From assembly GCF_015277855.1 (NCBI RefSeq), contig NZ_CP063812.1:1-64000 (forward strand): a DNA stretch of 64,000 nucleotides, written 5' to 3'. Origin of the DNA: Microbacterium cremeum. Its GTDB lineage: Bacteria; Actinomycetota; Actinomycetes; Actinomycetales; Microbacteriaceae. Position 1 is the stretch's first letter. Every line of letters begins with the position of its first letter. Below are positions 1 to 12,823 of this stretch, one piece after another. Both the position numbers and the translations under genes were made by a program. The notes under the pieces are model-generated. The model had not been told where the DNA came from and did not search any database. It saw nothing but the letters and a program-made list of their open reading frames with translations.

Positions 1-49
1 CGCGGATCCGAGCCTGGCACCGACACGCGGGCGGGATCTACAGTGGAGT

Positions 50-98
50 TTGCTCACACGACGCCCGCTGACTAGCGTGGCTCCGGCAGTTATCCACA
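50..98 (+). promoter_or_regulatory. Candidate dnaA promoter with DnaA box
   Basis: TTGCTC at 50-55 and TAGCGT at 73-78 are separated by 17 bp, a reasonable sigma-70 spacing although each hexamer is only a partial match. A perfect DnaA box TTATCCACA lies just downstream at 90-98, before the dnaA start at 156. A box in this place would allow DnaA to repress its own gene, as known in several bacteria; that regulatory role is inferred. Confidence 0.4.
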
Positions 99-155
99 GG
101 CTCGGCATGGCGTTTCCGCGGCATCCGGTGGAATCATCAACAACCCGGGGGGGCC

Positions 156-1598
156 ATGTCACCGCACGAAGTTCCAGATGTTCCGGTCTGGTCGGCCGTG
201 CTGGAAGAACTCGTGAGGGACGACCGCATCACGCCTCAGCTCCACGGCTTCATCAGCCTCGCAGTTCCGCAGGGCGTGATGGGCGGCACGCTCTACCTCG
301 ACGTGCCGAACGATCTCACGGCCGCGCAGTTCACCAAGCGCATGAGGGCGCCCATCATGGAGGCGCTGTCGCGCGTCGAGCAGGATTCCCACAACGCGGC
401 GTCGTCGTTCCGCGTCGTGGTGAACCCCGATCTGGCCGGCGCGCATCTGACCGTGCCGATTCCGATCCAGCAGGGTTCGCTCCCGTCGTCGGGTGCTCCT
501 GTCTCGCCGCCCGTCGGACGCACGCCGCTCGAGGAGCCGGTGGAGCCGGCATCCGTCTCTCGCAGCGACACCCGTCTGAACCCGAAGTACACGTTCGACA
601 ACTTCGTCATCGGGCAGTCGAACCGCTTCGCGCATGCCGCGGCGGTGGCGGTGGCCGAGGCGCCCGCGAAGGCGTACAACCCGCTGTTCATCTACGGCGA
701 CTCCGGTCTGGGCAAGACGCATCTGCTCCACGCGATCGGCGACTACGCGATCAGCCTGTACGCCGGCATCAAGGTGCGATACGTGTCGAGCGAGGAGTTC
801 ACGAACGACTTCATCAACTCGATCGCCAACAACCGCGGCTCGGCATTCCAGGCGCGGTACCGGGATGTCGACATCCTCCTCATCGACGACATCCAGTTCC
901 TGCAGGGTCGCGCCGAGACGCAGGAGGCGTTCTTCCACACGTTCAACCAGCTGCACGACCACGACAAGCAGGTCGTGATCACCAGCGATGTGCCGCCGAA
1001 GCACCTGACGGGCTTCGAGGACCGCATGCGCAGCCGGTTCGAGTGGGGCCTCATCACCGACGTGCAGGCGCCCGACCTCGAGACCCGCATCGCGATCCTG
1101 CGCAAGAAGGCGCAGTCCGAGCGACTGCACATCCCCGACGAGGTGCTCGAGTACATCGCGACGGTGGTCTCGAGCAACATCCGCGAGCTCGAGGGCGCCC
1201 TCATCCGGGTGTCGGCGTTCGCCAGCCTCAACCGCTCGACCCTCGACATGTCGCTCGCCCAGACCGTCCTGCGCGACATCGTCGACCAGGACGATGCCAA
1301 CGTCATCTCGCCGACCGACATCATCACGGCGACCGCGGCCTACTTCAAGCTGACGGTCGACGACCTCTACGGCTCCAGCCGATCGCAGTCCGTCGCGACG
1401 GCCCGCCAGATCGCGATGTACTTGTGCCGGGAGCGCACCAGCCTGTCGCTGCCGAAGATCGGCCAGCTGTTCGGCAACCGCGACCACACCACGGTGATGT
1501 ACGCCTATAAGAAGATCAGCGACCTCATGAAGGAACGCCGCTCGATCTACAACCAGGTCTCCGAGATCACGGCTCAGCTCGGCCGCAACGGCCGCTGA
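156..1598 (+). CDS. dnaA: Chromosomal replication initiator protein DnaA
   Basis: DnaA is the AAA+ ATPase that binds DnaA boxes in oriC, melts the origin and recruits the replicative helicase. The 480-residue product has an N-terminal interaction domain (about 1-100), a Pro-rich linker, a Walker A motif GDSGLGKT near residue 181, a Walker B stretch LLIDDIQ near 240 and the C-terminal DNA-binding signature FGNRDHTTV near 437. The ATG at 156 gives the N-terminus usual for this family. oriC follows directly, then dnaN, as in most actinobacteria. Length and motifs are complete, so the gene looks functional. Confidence 0.98.
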   Translation: MSPHEVPDVPVWSAVLEELVRDDRITPQLHGFISLAVPQGVMGGTLYLDVPNDLTAAQFTKRMRAPIMEALSRVEQDSHNAASSFRVVVNPDLAGAHLTVPIPIQQGSLPSSGAPVSPPVGRTPLEEPVEPASVSRSDTRLNPKYTFDNFVIGQSNRFAHAAAVAVAEAPAKAYNPLFIYGDSGLGKTHLLHAIGDYAISLYAGIKVRYVSSEEFTNDFINSIANNRGSAFQARYRDVDILLIDDIQFLQGRAETQEAFFHTFNQLHDHDKQVVITSDVPPKHLTGFEDRMRSRFEWGLITDVQAPDLETRIAILRKKAQSERLHIPDEVLEYIATVVSSNIRELEGALIRVSAFASLNRSTLDMSLAQTVLRDIVDQDDANVISPTDIITATAAYFKLTVDDLYGSSRSQSVATARQIAMYLCRERTSLSLPKIGQLFGNRDHTTVMYAYKKISDLMKERRSIYNQVSEITAQLGRNGR

Positions 1599-1630
1599 CG
1601 CCGGCGTGCGGCATATGCCGCAAGAAGTTC

Positions 1631-1659
1631 TTGACACGCGCCGGGACCAGGGCCATTAT
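1631..1659 (+). promoter_or_regulatory. Strong promoter-like pair inside oriC
   Basis: TTGACA at 1631-1636 is a perfect -35 consensus, and CATTAT at 1654-1659 lies exactly 17 bp further on. It points toward dnaN but starts about 380 bp upstream of it, inside the DnaA-box region. It could supply a long dnaN leader or an origin transcript that helps melting. Function is inferred from sequence only. Confidence 0.5.
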
Positions 1660-1967
1660 TCGGGTTCTCCCCAGTGTGGAAAACCTGTGGATAACTCCCG
1701 AAGCCTGCGGAAACCGCTGTGGGCGACGTGTCGAGGCCTGTGGATGGATGAGGGATGCCGCAGGCCGCGGCATCCCTCATCCCGATGTGATTCCGCAGCC
1801 GCTCCACAACTCACACGCGTGTGGTTTCGGTGCGGCGACTGGGATCGCGAGAGTTGTCCACAGTTTCCACAGCCGTTAACACCATGACAAAGAGATCCTT
1901 CATGAGAACCCGTTCGATCACCTTGTGCGGTGGAGGGCCGGTGGGCCGGGCCTCTGCCCGAGCAGGA

Positions 1968-1996
1968 CTGGCATTCTTCGGGGCGGGCACTAGCAT
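1968..1996 (+). promoter_or_regulatory. Candidate proximal dnaN promoter
   Basis: CTGGCA (1968-1973) and TAGCAT (1991-1996) are 17 bp apart, each matching four of six consensus positions, and lie about 50 bp before the dnaN start. A ribosome binding site AAGGGAG at about 2033-2039 precedes the GTG. Confidence 0.45.
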
Positions 1997-2044
1997 GAGA
2001 ACCCCGAGCCCGCAGCCTGCGGGTCCGCCGCAAAGGGAGCGTTC

Positions 2045-3196
2045 GTGAAGTTCCACGTCAATCGCGATGTGTTCAGCGAAGCCGTATCGTTCGTCGTCAA
2101 GCTCCTGCCGCAGCGAAACCCTCAGCCGATCCTCGCGGGCGTGCTGATCGAGGCATCCGCCGAAGGACTCTCGCTCGCGGCCTTCGACTACGAGGCGTCC
2201 GCACGCACGACGATCGAGGCCACGGTCGACGACCCGGGCACGATCCTGGTGCACGGCCGGCTCCTCTCCGACATCGCCAGCCGGTTGCCGAACGCGCCGA
2301 TCCAGGTCGAGGTCGATGAGGACGGCGGGATCCTTCTCACGTGCGGCTCGGCCCGATTCACGCTGGCGTCGATGCCGGTGCAGGAGTACCCGGCGATCCC
2401 CGAGGTCACCGGCGACTCGGGACTCGTCCCGGCCGAGGACTTCGCGACCGCGATCGCGCAGGTCGCGTTCGCCGCATCGCGCGACGATGTCACCCCGGTG
2501 CTGACGGGCGTGCAGCTCGAGGTGTCGGGCACGAACCTGAGCCTCGTCGCGACGGACCGGTACCGTGTGGCGCTGCGCGAGATCCCGTGGGATGGCGGCG
2601 GCACCGCGTCCGACGAGCCGACGACAGCCCTTGTCCCTTCCCGCACCCTCACCGAGGTCGGCAAGACTTTCGCGCACGGCGGCGACATCTCGATCGCGTT
2701 CTCGGGTTCGGGTGATCGCGAGATCATCGCGTTCACCGCGGGCAACAAGACGGTCACCTCGCTGCTGATCAAGGGCAACTTCCCGCCGGTGCGCCGGCTG
2801 TTCCCCGCGCAGACCGAGCATCACGCCGTGGTCAACACGGCGGATCTCGCCGAGGCGGTGCGACGGGTGTCGCTGGTGCTCGACCGGTCGGCGCCGCTGC
2901 GCTTCACCTTCTCGACCGATGCCGTGTCGATGGATGCCTCGGGCACCGAGCAGGCGCGCGCGACCGAGTCCGTCGACGCCAACCTCGTCGGAGACGATGT
3001 CACGCTGGGCCTCAACCCCCAGTACCTGCTGGAGTCGCTCGGCGCGGTGCGCAGCGAGTTCGTGCGGATCACGTTCACCTCGAGTGAGAACGCCAACAAG
3101 CTCAGCCCGGTGCTGATCACTCCGCAGACCTCGGTCGACAAGGCCGGCCAGGACTCGTTCCGCTACCTGCTGCAGCCCAATCTCCTGCTGCGGTAG
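2045..3196 (+). CDS. dnaN: DNA polymerase III sliding clamp (beta subunit)
   Basis: The beta clamp encircles DNA as a dimer and tethers polymerase III and other partners. The 383-residue product starts MKFHVNRDVFSEAVSFVVK and contains the three repeated clamp domains of about 120-125 residues each; full family length. It starts with GTG at 2045, chosen because AAGGGAG sits 6-7 bp upstream. It stands between oriC and recF. The nearby nucS product ends in a short hydrophobic tail that could dock on this clamp (inference). Confidence 0.98.
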   Translation: MKFHVNRDVFSEAVSFVVKLLPQRNPQPILAGVLIEASAEGLSLAAFDYEASARTTIEATVDDPGTILVHGRLLSDIASRLPNAPIQVEVDEDGGILLTCGSARFTLASMPVQEYPAIPEVTGDSGLVPAEDFATAIAQVAFAASRDDVTPVLTGVQLEVSGTNLSLVATDRYRVALREIPWDGGGTASDEPTTALVPSRTLTEVGKTFAHGGDISIAFSGSGDREIIAFTAGNKTVTSLLIKGNFPPVRRLFPAQTEHHAVVNTADLAEAVRRVSLVLDRSAPLRFTFSTDAVSMDASGTEQARATESVDANLVGDDVTLGLNPQYLLESLGAVRSEFVRITFTSSENANKLSPVLITPQTSVDKAGQDSFRYLLQPNLLLR

Positions 3197-3224
3197 GTCG
3201 GTCTCGGTTCTGCGTTTCGTCTCT

Positions 3225-3257
3225 GCGTTTCGTCTCGCTCCGCTCGCTCAACGACCG
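3225..3257 (+). repeat. Dispersed intergenic repeat, copy A (dnaN-recF gap)
   Basis: The string begins GCGTTTCGTCTCGCTCCG and runs into CGCTCAACGACC. Close relatives occur at 7194-7265, 11524-11551, 29126-29280 and 58381-58476, in both orientations and always between genes or at gene edges. No protein is encoded. It resembles an extragenic palindrome-type family; function unknown. Confidence 0.75.
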
Positions 3258-3304
3258 GTCGTCGAGCCAGGCGAAACGTCGCACACTCGAATTAGGCTGA
3301 CGCA

Positions 3305-4516
3305 GTGATCGTGGAGCAGCTGAGTCTCGTCGACTTCCGCAACTATGCGGTCGCCGATGTCGCGCTCTTCCCCGGTCCGAACGTGTTCGTCGGCCGCAAC
3401 GGTCAGGGCAAGACGAATCTCGCCGAGGCGATCGGGTTCTTCGCGACGCTCGGCTCGCATCGCGTGTCGAACGATGCCCCGATGGTGCGCGATGGTGCGG
3501 ATGCCGCGATCGTGCGCGCCCGGCTGGCGCACGGCGAGCGTCGTGTGCAGCTCGAGGTGCAGATCAACCGCCAGGGTTCGAACAAGGCCAGGGTCAACGG
3601 CGCCGCGGTGAAGCCGGCCGAGCTGCCGCGGTACGCCCAGGTGGTGCTGTTCGCGCCCGAGGATCTGCAGATCGTGCGCGGGGATCCGTCCGCGCGGCGT
3701 CGGTTCGCCGATCAGCTGCTCGTGCAGCGTGCTCCGCGCCTTGCCGGCGTGATCGGCGACTACGACCGGGTGCTGAAGCAGCGCACGACTCTGCTCAAAT
3801 CCGCGAAGGCCCGGGGCCTTCGCGGTGACGCGCTGTCGACCCTCGACGTGTGGGACGACAAGCTCATCGCCCTCGGCACCGAGTTGATCCAGGCGCGCCT
3901 GGCGCTCGCGGCCGATCTCGCCGCACCGCTGGCCTCCGCGTACACGGCGATCGCCGGTGCCGATCACGATCCGCGGATCGAATGGGCCCTGTCGATCGCG
4001 GGCGGCGAGGACGGTGACGCGGGTGCGGAGCGGGGCGCCGATGCCGATGCCGAACCGGCGGCCGGGTCCGCGAGCTCGGCAGCGGGCGCGGGTCCTCTCG
4101 ATCCCGCCGGCATCGCGGACCGATTCCGCGAGGCGCTCGCCGCTCGCCGTTCCGCCGAACTCGAACGGGGCCTCACGCTGGTGGGGCCGCATCGCGACGA
4201 CCTGCTGCTGCGGATCCGCGGTCTGCCGGTGAAGGGCTACGCCTCGCACGGCGAGTCATGGTCGGTCGCGCTCTCGCTGCGGCTGGCGTCGGCCGAGCTG
4301 CTGCGCGCGGATTCACGCCTCGGCGACCCGGTGCTCATCCTCGACGACGTCTTCGCCGAGCTCGACACCGACCGTCGCGCGCGTCTGGCCGGGCTCGCGG
4401 GCGGCTACGAGCAGGTCGTGGTCACGGCGGCTGTCGAGGGCGACGTCCCGCACGAGCTGCGTGCGCGAACGGTGCGCGTCGAGGCGGGTCGCATCCTGGA
4501 GGCGACGGATGCCTGA
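3305..4516 (+). CDS. recF: DNA replication and repair protein RecF
   Basis: RecF is an SMC-like ATPase that acts with RecO and RecR to load RecA at gaps. The 403-residue product has Walker A GRNGQGKTN near residue 34 and the C-terminal ABC-type signature region SVALSLRLASAELL followed by Walker B VLILDDVFAELD. A variable, Ala/Asp-rich stretch near residues 235-265 is a low-complexity insertion. The start is GTG at 3305; no strong ribosome binding site is visible. The end overlaps the start of dciA by 8 bp, implying translational coupling. Confidence 0.96.
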   Translation: MIVEQLSLVDFRNYAVADVALFPGPNVFVGRNGQGKTNLAEAIGFFATLGSHRVSNDAPMVRDGADAAIVRARLAHGERRVQLEVQINRQGSNKARVNGAAVKPAELPRYAQVVLFAPEDLQIVRGDPSARRRFADQLLVQRAPRLAGVIGDYDRVLKQRTTLLKSAKARGLRGDALSTLDVWDDKLIALGTELIQARLALAADLAAPLASAYTAIAGADHDPRIEWALSIAGGEDGDAGAERGADADAEPAAGSASSAAGAGPLDPAGIADRFREALAARRSAELERGLTLVGPHRDDLLLRIRGLPVKGYASHGESWSVALSLRLASAELLRADSRLGDPVLILDDVFAELDTDRRARLAGLAGGYEQVVVTAAVEGDVPHELRARTVRVEAGRILEATDA

Positions 4517-5021
4517 CCCTTCGGCGAACTCCGGAACCGGTGCCGACCGGGTTCCCGAGACGATCGCGACGTATCTGCGCCTGCGTGGACTCGAGCCCTC
4601 GGCCCGGTCGTACCGCAAGCGCCGCCGCCGCGACGCCGACGACGACAACGTGCCGTTCGCACCCGGCCGGGATCCGCGCGGGGTCGGGGATGTGCTGGCC
4701 GACCTGACCCGCGAGTCGGGGTGGGACAAGGAGCTCGCACGCGAGGATGTCGTGCTCGCGTGGTCGGAGGTCGCCGGCGACGACACCGCCCGGCACACGC
4801 GCCCGGTCGCCTATTCGGAGGGCACGCTCACGGTCCAGGCCGACTCCACGGCGTGGGCGAAGCAGCTTCAGCTGATGCGCGCGCACATCCTCTCGGAGAT
4901 CATCCGCCGCTTCCCCGACGCGGGGGTCACGGCGGTACGTTTCATCGGGCCGGACGTCCCCTCCTGGAAATGGGGTCCCAGAACGGTTGCAGGGCGTGGC
5001 CCGCGCGATACCTACGGCTGA
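4509..5021 (+). CDS. dciA: DUF721/DciA family protein, probable helicase loader
   Basis: DciA (DUF721) is the ancestral loader or operator of the replicative helicase DnaB in bacteria that lack DnaC/DnaI. The 170-residue product has a variable charged N-terminus and the conserved core from about residue 60 (LTRESGWDKELAREDVVLAW) through VQADSTAWAKQLQLM to AVRFIGP. The ATG at 4509 was chosen because it overlaps the recF stop and an upstream in-frame ATG would lie deep in recF. Position between recF and gyrB is the standard actinobacterial place for this gene. The loader role is family knowledge. Confidence 0.9.
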   Translation: MPDPSANSGTGADRVPETIATYLRLRGLEPSARSYRKRRRRDADDDNVPFAPGRDPRGVGDVLADLTRESGWDKELAREDVVLAWSEVAGDDTARHTRPVAYSEGTLTVQADSTAWAKQLQLMRAHILSEIIRRFPDAGVTAVRFIGPDVPSWKWGPRTVAGRGPRDTYG

Positions 5022-5100
5022 GGTACGTCTGGAACCCTCGAACGAGGTTTCACAGCGTCAGAATGGCGTATAGCCTCGGGATCCCGTCGTAACCCGATAG

Positions 5101-7179
<2,079 letters not shown>

Positions 7180-7193
7180 ATACATGGTCGTGG

Positions 7194-7265
7194 GCGTTTC
7201 GCTCGCTCAACGACCGGCACATCCTCGTTCGTTTGAGCGAGGAGCGAAGCGACGAGACGAAACGC
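7194..7265. repeat. Dispersed intergenic repeat, copy B, inverted pair between gyrB and gyrA
   Basis: A shortened plus-oriented copy (7194-7217, GCGTTTCGCTCGCTCAACGA) faces an inverted copy (about 7226-7265, ending GACGAGACGAAACGC). The two arms can pair, so the gyrB-gyrA spacer may form a large hairpin in RNA. It has no T-run, so attenuation or processing is possible but unproven. Confidence 0.7.
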
Positions 7266-7284
7266 AGAAGACGAAAGACGAGAT

Positions 7285-9911
<2,627 letters not shown>

Positions 9912-9915
<4 letters not shown>

Positions 9916-10316
9916 GCACGGTAGCCGACAAGCTCGCGAAGAAATCCAGCCACAAGACCAGCGCCAAGCAGGTGCGCCTGCGCCTGGTGTACATCGACTT
10001 CTGGTCGGCTGTGAAGCTGTCGTTCCTCGCCGCGATCGCGATCGCGATCGTCACGGTCGTCGCATTCGTCATGGTGTTCCTCGTGGTGCAGACCACGGGC
10101 CTCATCGCCAAGGCCGACGAGTTCTTCTCGAGCTTCTCGGACGGCAGCATCCTGCTCTCGCAGTTCGTCAGCTTCCCGCAGGTGCTGGCGTTCTCGGCGG
10201 TCGTCGCGCTCCTGAATCTCGTCGTCGTCACCGTGCTCGGAGCGGTGATCGCCGGCATCTACAACCTCGCCGTGAAGGTGACCGGCGGCCTGCTCGTCGG
10301 GTTCACCTCCAACTGA
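9912..10316 (+). CDS. DUF3566 family membrane protein
   Basis: The 134-residue product has a basic cytoplasmic N-terminus, a first hydrophobic segment at about 36-62 ([20 protein letters not shown]) and a second at about 92-120. DUF3566 proteins follow gyrA in most actinobacteria, including M. tuberculosis. Molecular function is unknown. Its ATG overlaps the gyrA stop (ATGA), so it is translated from the gyrA message. Confidence 0.88.
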
Positions 10317-10321
10317 CTGCG

Positions 10322-10358
10322 CCGACGGTCTCCGATTCGTGAAATCGGCGATCGTCGG
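10322..10358 (+). terminator. Hairpin after the gyrase transcript, overlapping the tRNA promoter region
   Basis: CCGACG (10322-10327) pairs with CGTCGG (10353-10358), and inside it CCGATT (10332-10337) pairs with AATCGG (10343-10348), separated by a symmetric 4x4 internal loop. Only a poor T-tract follows. It may end the gyrB-gyrA-DUF3566 message. TAAAGT at 10360-10365 could be the -10 box of the following tRNA genes. Confidence 0.45.
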
Positions 10359-10400
10359 GTAAAGTCTTGGAGGTTGCGGGGCGCAAGCGCCGCACGAAAC

Positions 10401-10474
10401 GGGGCTATAGCTCAGGCGGTTAGAGCGCTTCACTGATAATGAAGAGGTCCCAGGTTCAAGTCCTGGTAGCCCCA
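10401..10474 (+). tRNA. tRNA-Ile (anticodon GAT)
   Basis: The acceptor arms GGGGCTA and TAGCCCC pair perfectly, followed by discriminator A. The anticodon arm is CTTCA-CTGATAA-TGAAG with anticodon GAT, and the T loop is GTTCAAGT. CCA is not encoded. It stands alone with tRNA-Ala after gyrA; no rRNA gene is near. Confidence 0.97.
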
Positions 10475-10485
10475 CCGTAAGCCCC

Positions 10486-10558
10486 GGGGCCTTAGCTCAG
10501 TTGGTAGAGCGCCTGCTTTGCAAGCAGGATGTCAGGAGTTCGAATCTCCTAGGCTCCA
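10486..10558 (+). tRNA. tRNA-Ala (anticodon TGC)
   Basis: The acceptor arms GGGGCCT and AGGCTCC pair with one G-U, then discriminator A. The anticodon arm is CCTGC-TTTGCAA-GCAGG with anticodon TGC; the T arm is AGGAGTTCGAATCTCCT. It follows tRNA-Ile by 11 bp and is probably cotranscribed. Confidence 0.97.
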
Positions 10559-10592
10559 CAATCCGGTCGCCACACCCCGGGTAGGGTGAAGC

Positions 10593-11018
10593 ATGGACCT
10601 GCGCGTCGCGGCCTACGCCGTCATCATCGATGACGAGGACCGCCTGCTCCTGGCGCACTGGAACGAAGGTCGCCGCGGCGCCTGGACGATGCCGGGCGGC
10701 GGTCTCGAACCGGGCGAAGAGCCCGAGCGCGCCGCCCGCCGCGAGGTGCGCGAGGAGACCGGCTACAAGGTCGCGATCGAGCAGCTTCTCGGCATCCATT
10801 CGCGCGTCATCCCGCCCGGACGACGCCTCACGCCCGGCGTCACCGAGCCGCTGCACACACTGCGCATCGTGTACCGTGCCCGCGTGGTCGGCGGGCGTCT
10901 GCGCAACGAGACCGACGGCTCGACCGACCGTGCCGAGTGGTTCCCGCTCTCCGAGGTTCCCGCGCTGCAGCGGGTGAAGCTCGTCGACATCGCGCTCGAG
11001 ATGGCGGGACTCGGCTGA
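10593..11018 (+). CDS. NUDIX hydrolase
   Basis: The 141-residue protein carries a full NUDIX box, GGGLEPGEEPERAARREVRE followed by ETGY (about residues 35-58), the Mg2+-binding motif for cleaving nucleoside diphosphates linked to another group. The remainder is a small alpha/beta fold without extra domains. The substrate cannot be told from sequence. The ATG at 10593 lies 34 bp after tRNA-Ala; the next gene converges from the other strand. Confidence 0.88.
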   Translation: MDLRVAAYAVIIDDEDRLLLAHWNEGRRGAWTMPGGGLEPGEEPERAARREVREETGYKVAIEQLLGIHSRVIPPGRRLTPGVTEPLHTLRIVYRARVVGGRLRNETDGSTDRAEWFPLSEVPALQRVKLVDIALEMAGLG

Positions 11019-11049
11019 GCGACGGTCACCGCGACGGGAACGGATGCCG

Positions 11050-11547
11050 CTACTCGAGCGGCTGCGAGATGTCGGCGACCGTTGCGCCGTACGTGGCGAT
11101 CAGGTCGTCGGCCTCGACGAACAGGCTGTACCCGTGCGCGCCCGCACCCATGGCGATGCGGCGGCCGACGATGCCGCTGTCGGCGTAGATCGGCCAGTCG
11201 TTCGCGCTGCCCAGCGGCACGATCGTGCCGCGCTCGTACCCGGTCGCAGCGAAGGCGAGGTCAGGGTCGGGCAGCTGCAGCTTGTTGACGCCGACGACCG
11301 CGCGCAGCTTGGGCCACGAGATCGCGCGGTCGCCCGGGATCAGCGCGAACAGATAGGTGTCGTCGCTCCGTTTGACGACGAGCGTCTTGACGATGCCCGA
11401 CGGAGGGATGCCGAGGATCTCGGCCGCCTCCGGGAGGCTCCTCGCGGCGGGCCGCTCCCTGATCTCGATCTCGAGACCGCGCGCGGACGCCGCCGCGCGA
11501 ACTCGATCGGTGCCCTCGAGACCCTTCGTCTCGCTCCGCTCGCTCAA
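11050..11547 (-). CDS. YbaK/aminoacyl-tRNA deacylase family protein
   Basis: YbaK/ProX-like proteins hydrolyse mischarged tRNAs in trans. The family core runs from RAAASARGLEIEIRERP to DDLIATYGATVADIS, with the conserved lysine in GIVKTLVVK. The only usable start I see is TTG at 11547, which lies inside dispersed repeat copy C, so residues 1-8 (MSERSETK) are repeat-encoded. It begins 9 bp after the stop of the gene upstream, suggesting cotranscription. A non-standard start or coupling is possible. Confidence 0.82.
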   Translation of the reverse strand: MSERSETKGLEGTDRVRAAASARGLEIEIRERPAARSLPEAAEILGIPPSGIVKTLVVKRSDDTYLFALIPGDRAISWPKLRAVVGVNKLQLPDPDLAFAATGYERGTIVPLGSANDWPIYADSGIVGRRIAMGAGAHGYSLFVEADDLIATYGATVADISQPLE

Positions 11548-11551
11548 CGAC
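11524..11551 (+). repeat. Dispersed intergenic repeat, copy C
   Basis: CTTCGTCTCGCTCCGCTCGC followed by TCAACGAC matches copy A almost base for base. It bridges the end of gene 11557-12129 and the beginning of the YbaK gene, supplying the TTG start codon of the latter on the minus strand. Confidence 0.75.
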
Positions 11552-11556
11552 AGCGG

Positions 11557-12129
11557 TTACGCGTCCGGCGCGCGCAGCGGGTCGTCGGCGACCCAGAGCT
11601 CGTCGTCGGCTCGCAGCGTCTGCCAGGCGGCGTACAGCACGCCGACGGCCGCGGCGACGCCGAGGATGATCGCGATGACGCCGCCGGCGCCGATGCCCTT
11701 CTTCTGCGGGACCGCCCGGTCGAGCTTCGCCGAGAGGAACCCGCTCGCCTGCCGTGCGTACTTGTCGGACTTCTTGGCGTACTTCTTCGAGTCGGGCAGC
11801 TCGAGACCGCGGCCCGACGCGAGGCGGGAGCGCTGCTCGTTCGCGGCGTCCCACACCGACATGGCCGAGCCGACGACGGCTCCTGCTGCGGGGATGACGG
11901 TGTGGCTGACCACGTGCTTGCCCTTCTCCACATACGGAGCGGCGTACTTCTCATAACCCGCCTGCACCTGCGGCTTGACGTGCTCGCGGTTGTAGTGCCC
12001 GAGCTGGCGGCCGGCTTCGCGTGCGACCGTCGCGGCTTCGCCCACCAGCACCTGCTGGGATTCCCACAGGCTGTTGGCCTGCTTCTGCAGCTTCTGAAGT
12101 TCCTTCTTGCGCTTGCGGCTGAGGCTCAC
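11557..12129 (-). CDS. Conserved hypothetical protein with C-terminal membrane segment
   Basis: I do not recognise a characterised family. The 191-residue product has a basic, Lys/Gln-rich N-terminus (SRKRKKELQKLQKQANSLW), a long amphipathic helical middle and one hydrophobic segment near residues 150-170 (GVIAIILGVAAAVGVLYAAW), then an acidic tail. The GTG at 12129 is preferred over the longer frame because GGGAGGGC lies 5-7 bp upstream on the coding strand. It is divergent from ppiA and likely cotranscribed with the deacylase gene. Confidence 0.75.
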   Translation of the reverse strand: MSLSRKRKKELQKLQKQANSLWESQQVLVGEAATVAREAGRQLGHYNREHVKPQVQAGYEKYAAPYVEKGKHVVSHTVIPAAGAVVGSAMSVWDAANEQRSRLASGRGLELPDSKKYAKKSDKYARQASGFLSAKLDRAVPQKKGIGAGGVIAIILGVAAAVGVLYAAWQTLRADDELWVADDPLRAPDA

Positions 12130-12223
12130 GATGCCCTCCCTGTCGTGGGATGTCGGTCTCCCCATCTTGCCAGACCGGTGCCGAGACGGCAGGGGTTGCA
12201 GGGAACTCTGAGACAATGTCACA

Positions 12224-12796
12224 ATGCCGCTTCACACCGCAGTCGCAACGATCCACACCAACCATGGCGACATCGTCGTCAACCTGTTCGGCGACCACGC
12301 GCCGCGCACCGTCCAGAACTTCATCGGCCTCTCGGATGGCACGCAGGCCTGGACCGATCCCGCGACCGGCAAGCCCGGCGAAGGACCCCTCTACAAGGAC
12401 GTCATCTTCCACCGCATCATCTCCGGCTTCATGATCCAGGGCGGCGACCCGCTCGGTCAGGGCGTGGGCGGTCCCGGCTACAACTTCAACGACGAGATCA
12501 ACGGCGAACTGACCTTCACCGAGCCGTACAAGCTCGCGATGGCGAACGCCGGTCTTCGCCGCAACGCGATCACCGGCCAGCCCGAGGGAACGAACGGCTC
12601 GCAGTTCTTCATCACGGTGCCCGGCCAGGGAGGCCGTGGGCCGGAGTGGCTGCAGGGCAAGCACACGATCTTCGGCGAGGTCGCCGATGACGCGTCGAAG
12701 TCGGTCGTCGACACGATCAGCGAGGTGCCGACGGCTGCGGGCGACCGCCCGGTCGAGCCCGTCGTCATCGAGTCGATCGACGTCGTCGCGGTCTGA
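12224..12796 (+). CDS. ppiA: Cytoplasmic peptidyl-prolyl cis-trans isomerase (cyclophilin)
   Basis: Cyclophilins catalyse proline isomerisation during folding. The 190-residue protein has no signal peptide and contains the family landmarks VIFHRIISGFMIQGGD (active-site Arg), GTNGSQFFIT and KHTIFGEV. The ATG is at 12224. A ppiA gene near gyrA and upstream of crgA is conserved in actinobacteria, including M. tuberculosis. Confidence 0.95.
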   Translation: MPLHTAVATIHTNHGDIVVNLFGDHAPRTVQNFIGLSDGTQAWTDPATGKPGEGPLYKDVIFHRIISGFMIQGGDPLGQGVGGPGYNFNDEINGELTFTEPYKLAMANAGLRRNAITGQPEGTNGSQFFITVPGQGGRGPEWLQGKHTIFGEVADDASKSVVDTISEVPTAAGDRPVEPVVIESIDVVAV

Positions 12797-12823
12797 GCCG
12801 CCGCGTCTCCCGAACAGCCTCGC

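Larger units (their letters stand above)
1599..2044. other. oriC: Chromosomal origin of replication (oriC), dnaA-dnaN intergenic region
   Basis: This 446-bp gap holds no gene. DnaA-box matches on the plus strand read TGTGGAAAA (1675-1683), TGTGGATAA (1686-1694, perfect box in reverse), TTGTCCACA (1854-1862) and the weaker GTTTCCACA (1863-1871). The stretch after 1863, through GTTAACACCATGACAAAGAG, is clearly more AT-rich than its surroundings and is a candidate unwinding element. Also present are a 16-bp perfect palindrome (1607-1622), a 14-bp inverted repeat (1748-1780) and two promoter-like pairs. Location between dnaA and dnaN plus boxes make the assignment strong; the exact unwinding site is inferred. 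Confidence 0.88.

Noticed and set aside
1821..2048. 75-codon open frame inside oriC
   Set aside because: It overlaps the DnaA boxes and the dnaN ribosome site, and no ribosome binding site precedes it.
10401..10558. tRNA-Ile/tRNA-Ala as the spacer of an rRNA operon
   Set aside because: No 16S or 23S sequence lies on either side; the pair stands alone after gyrA as in other actinobacteria.
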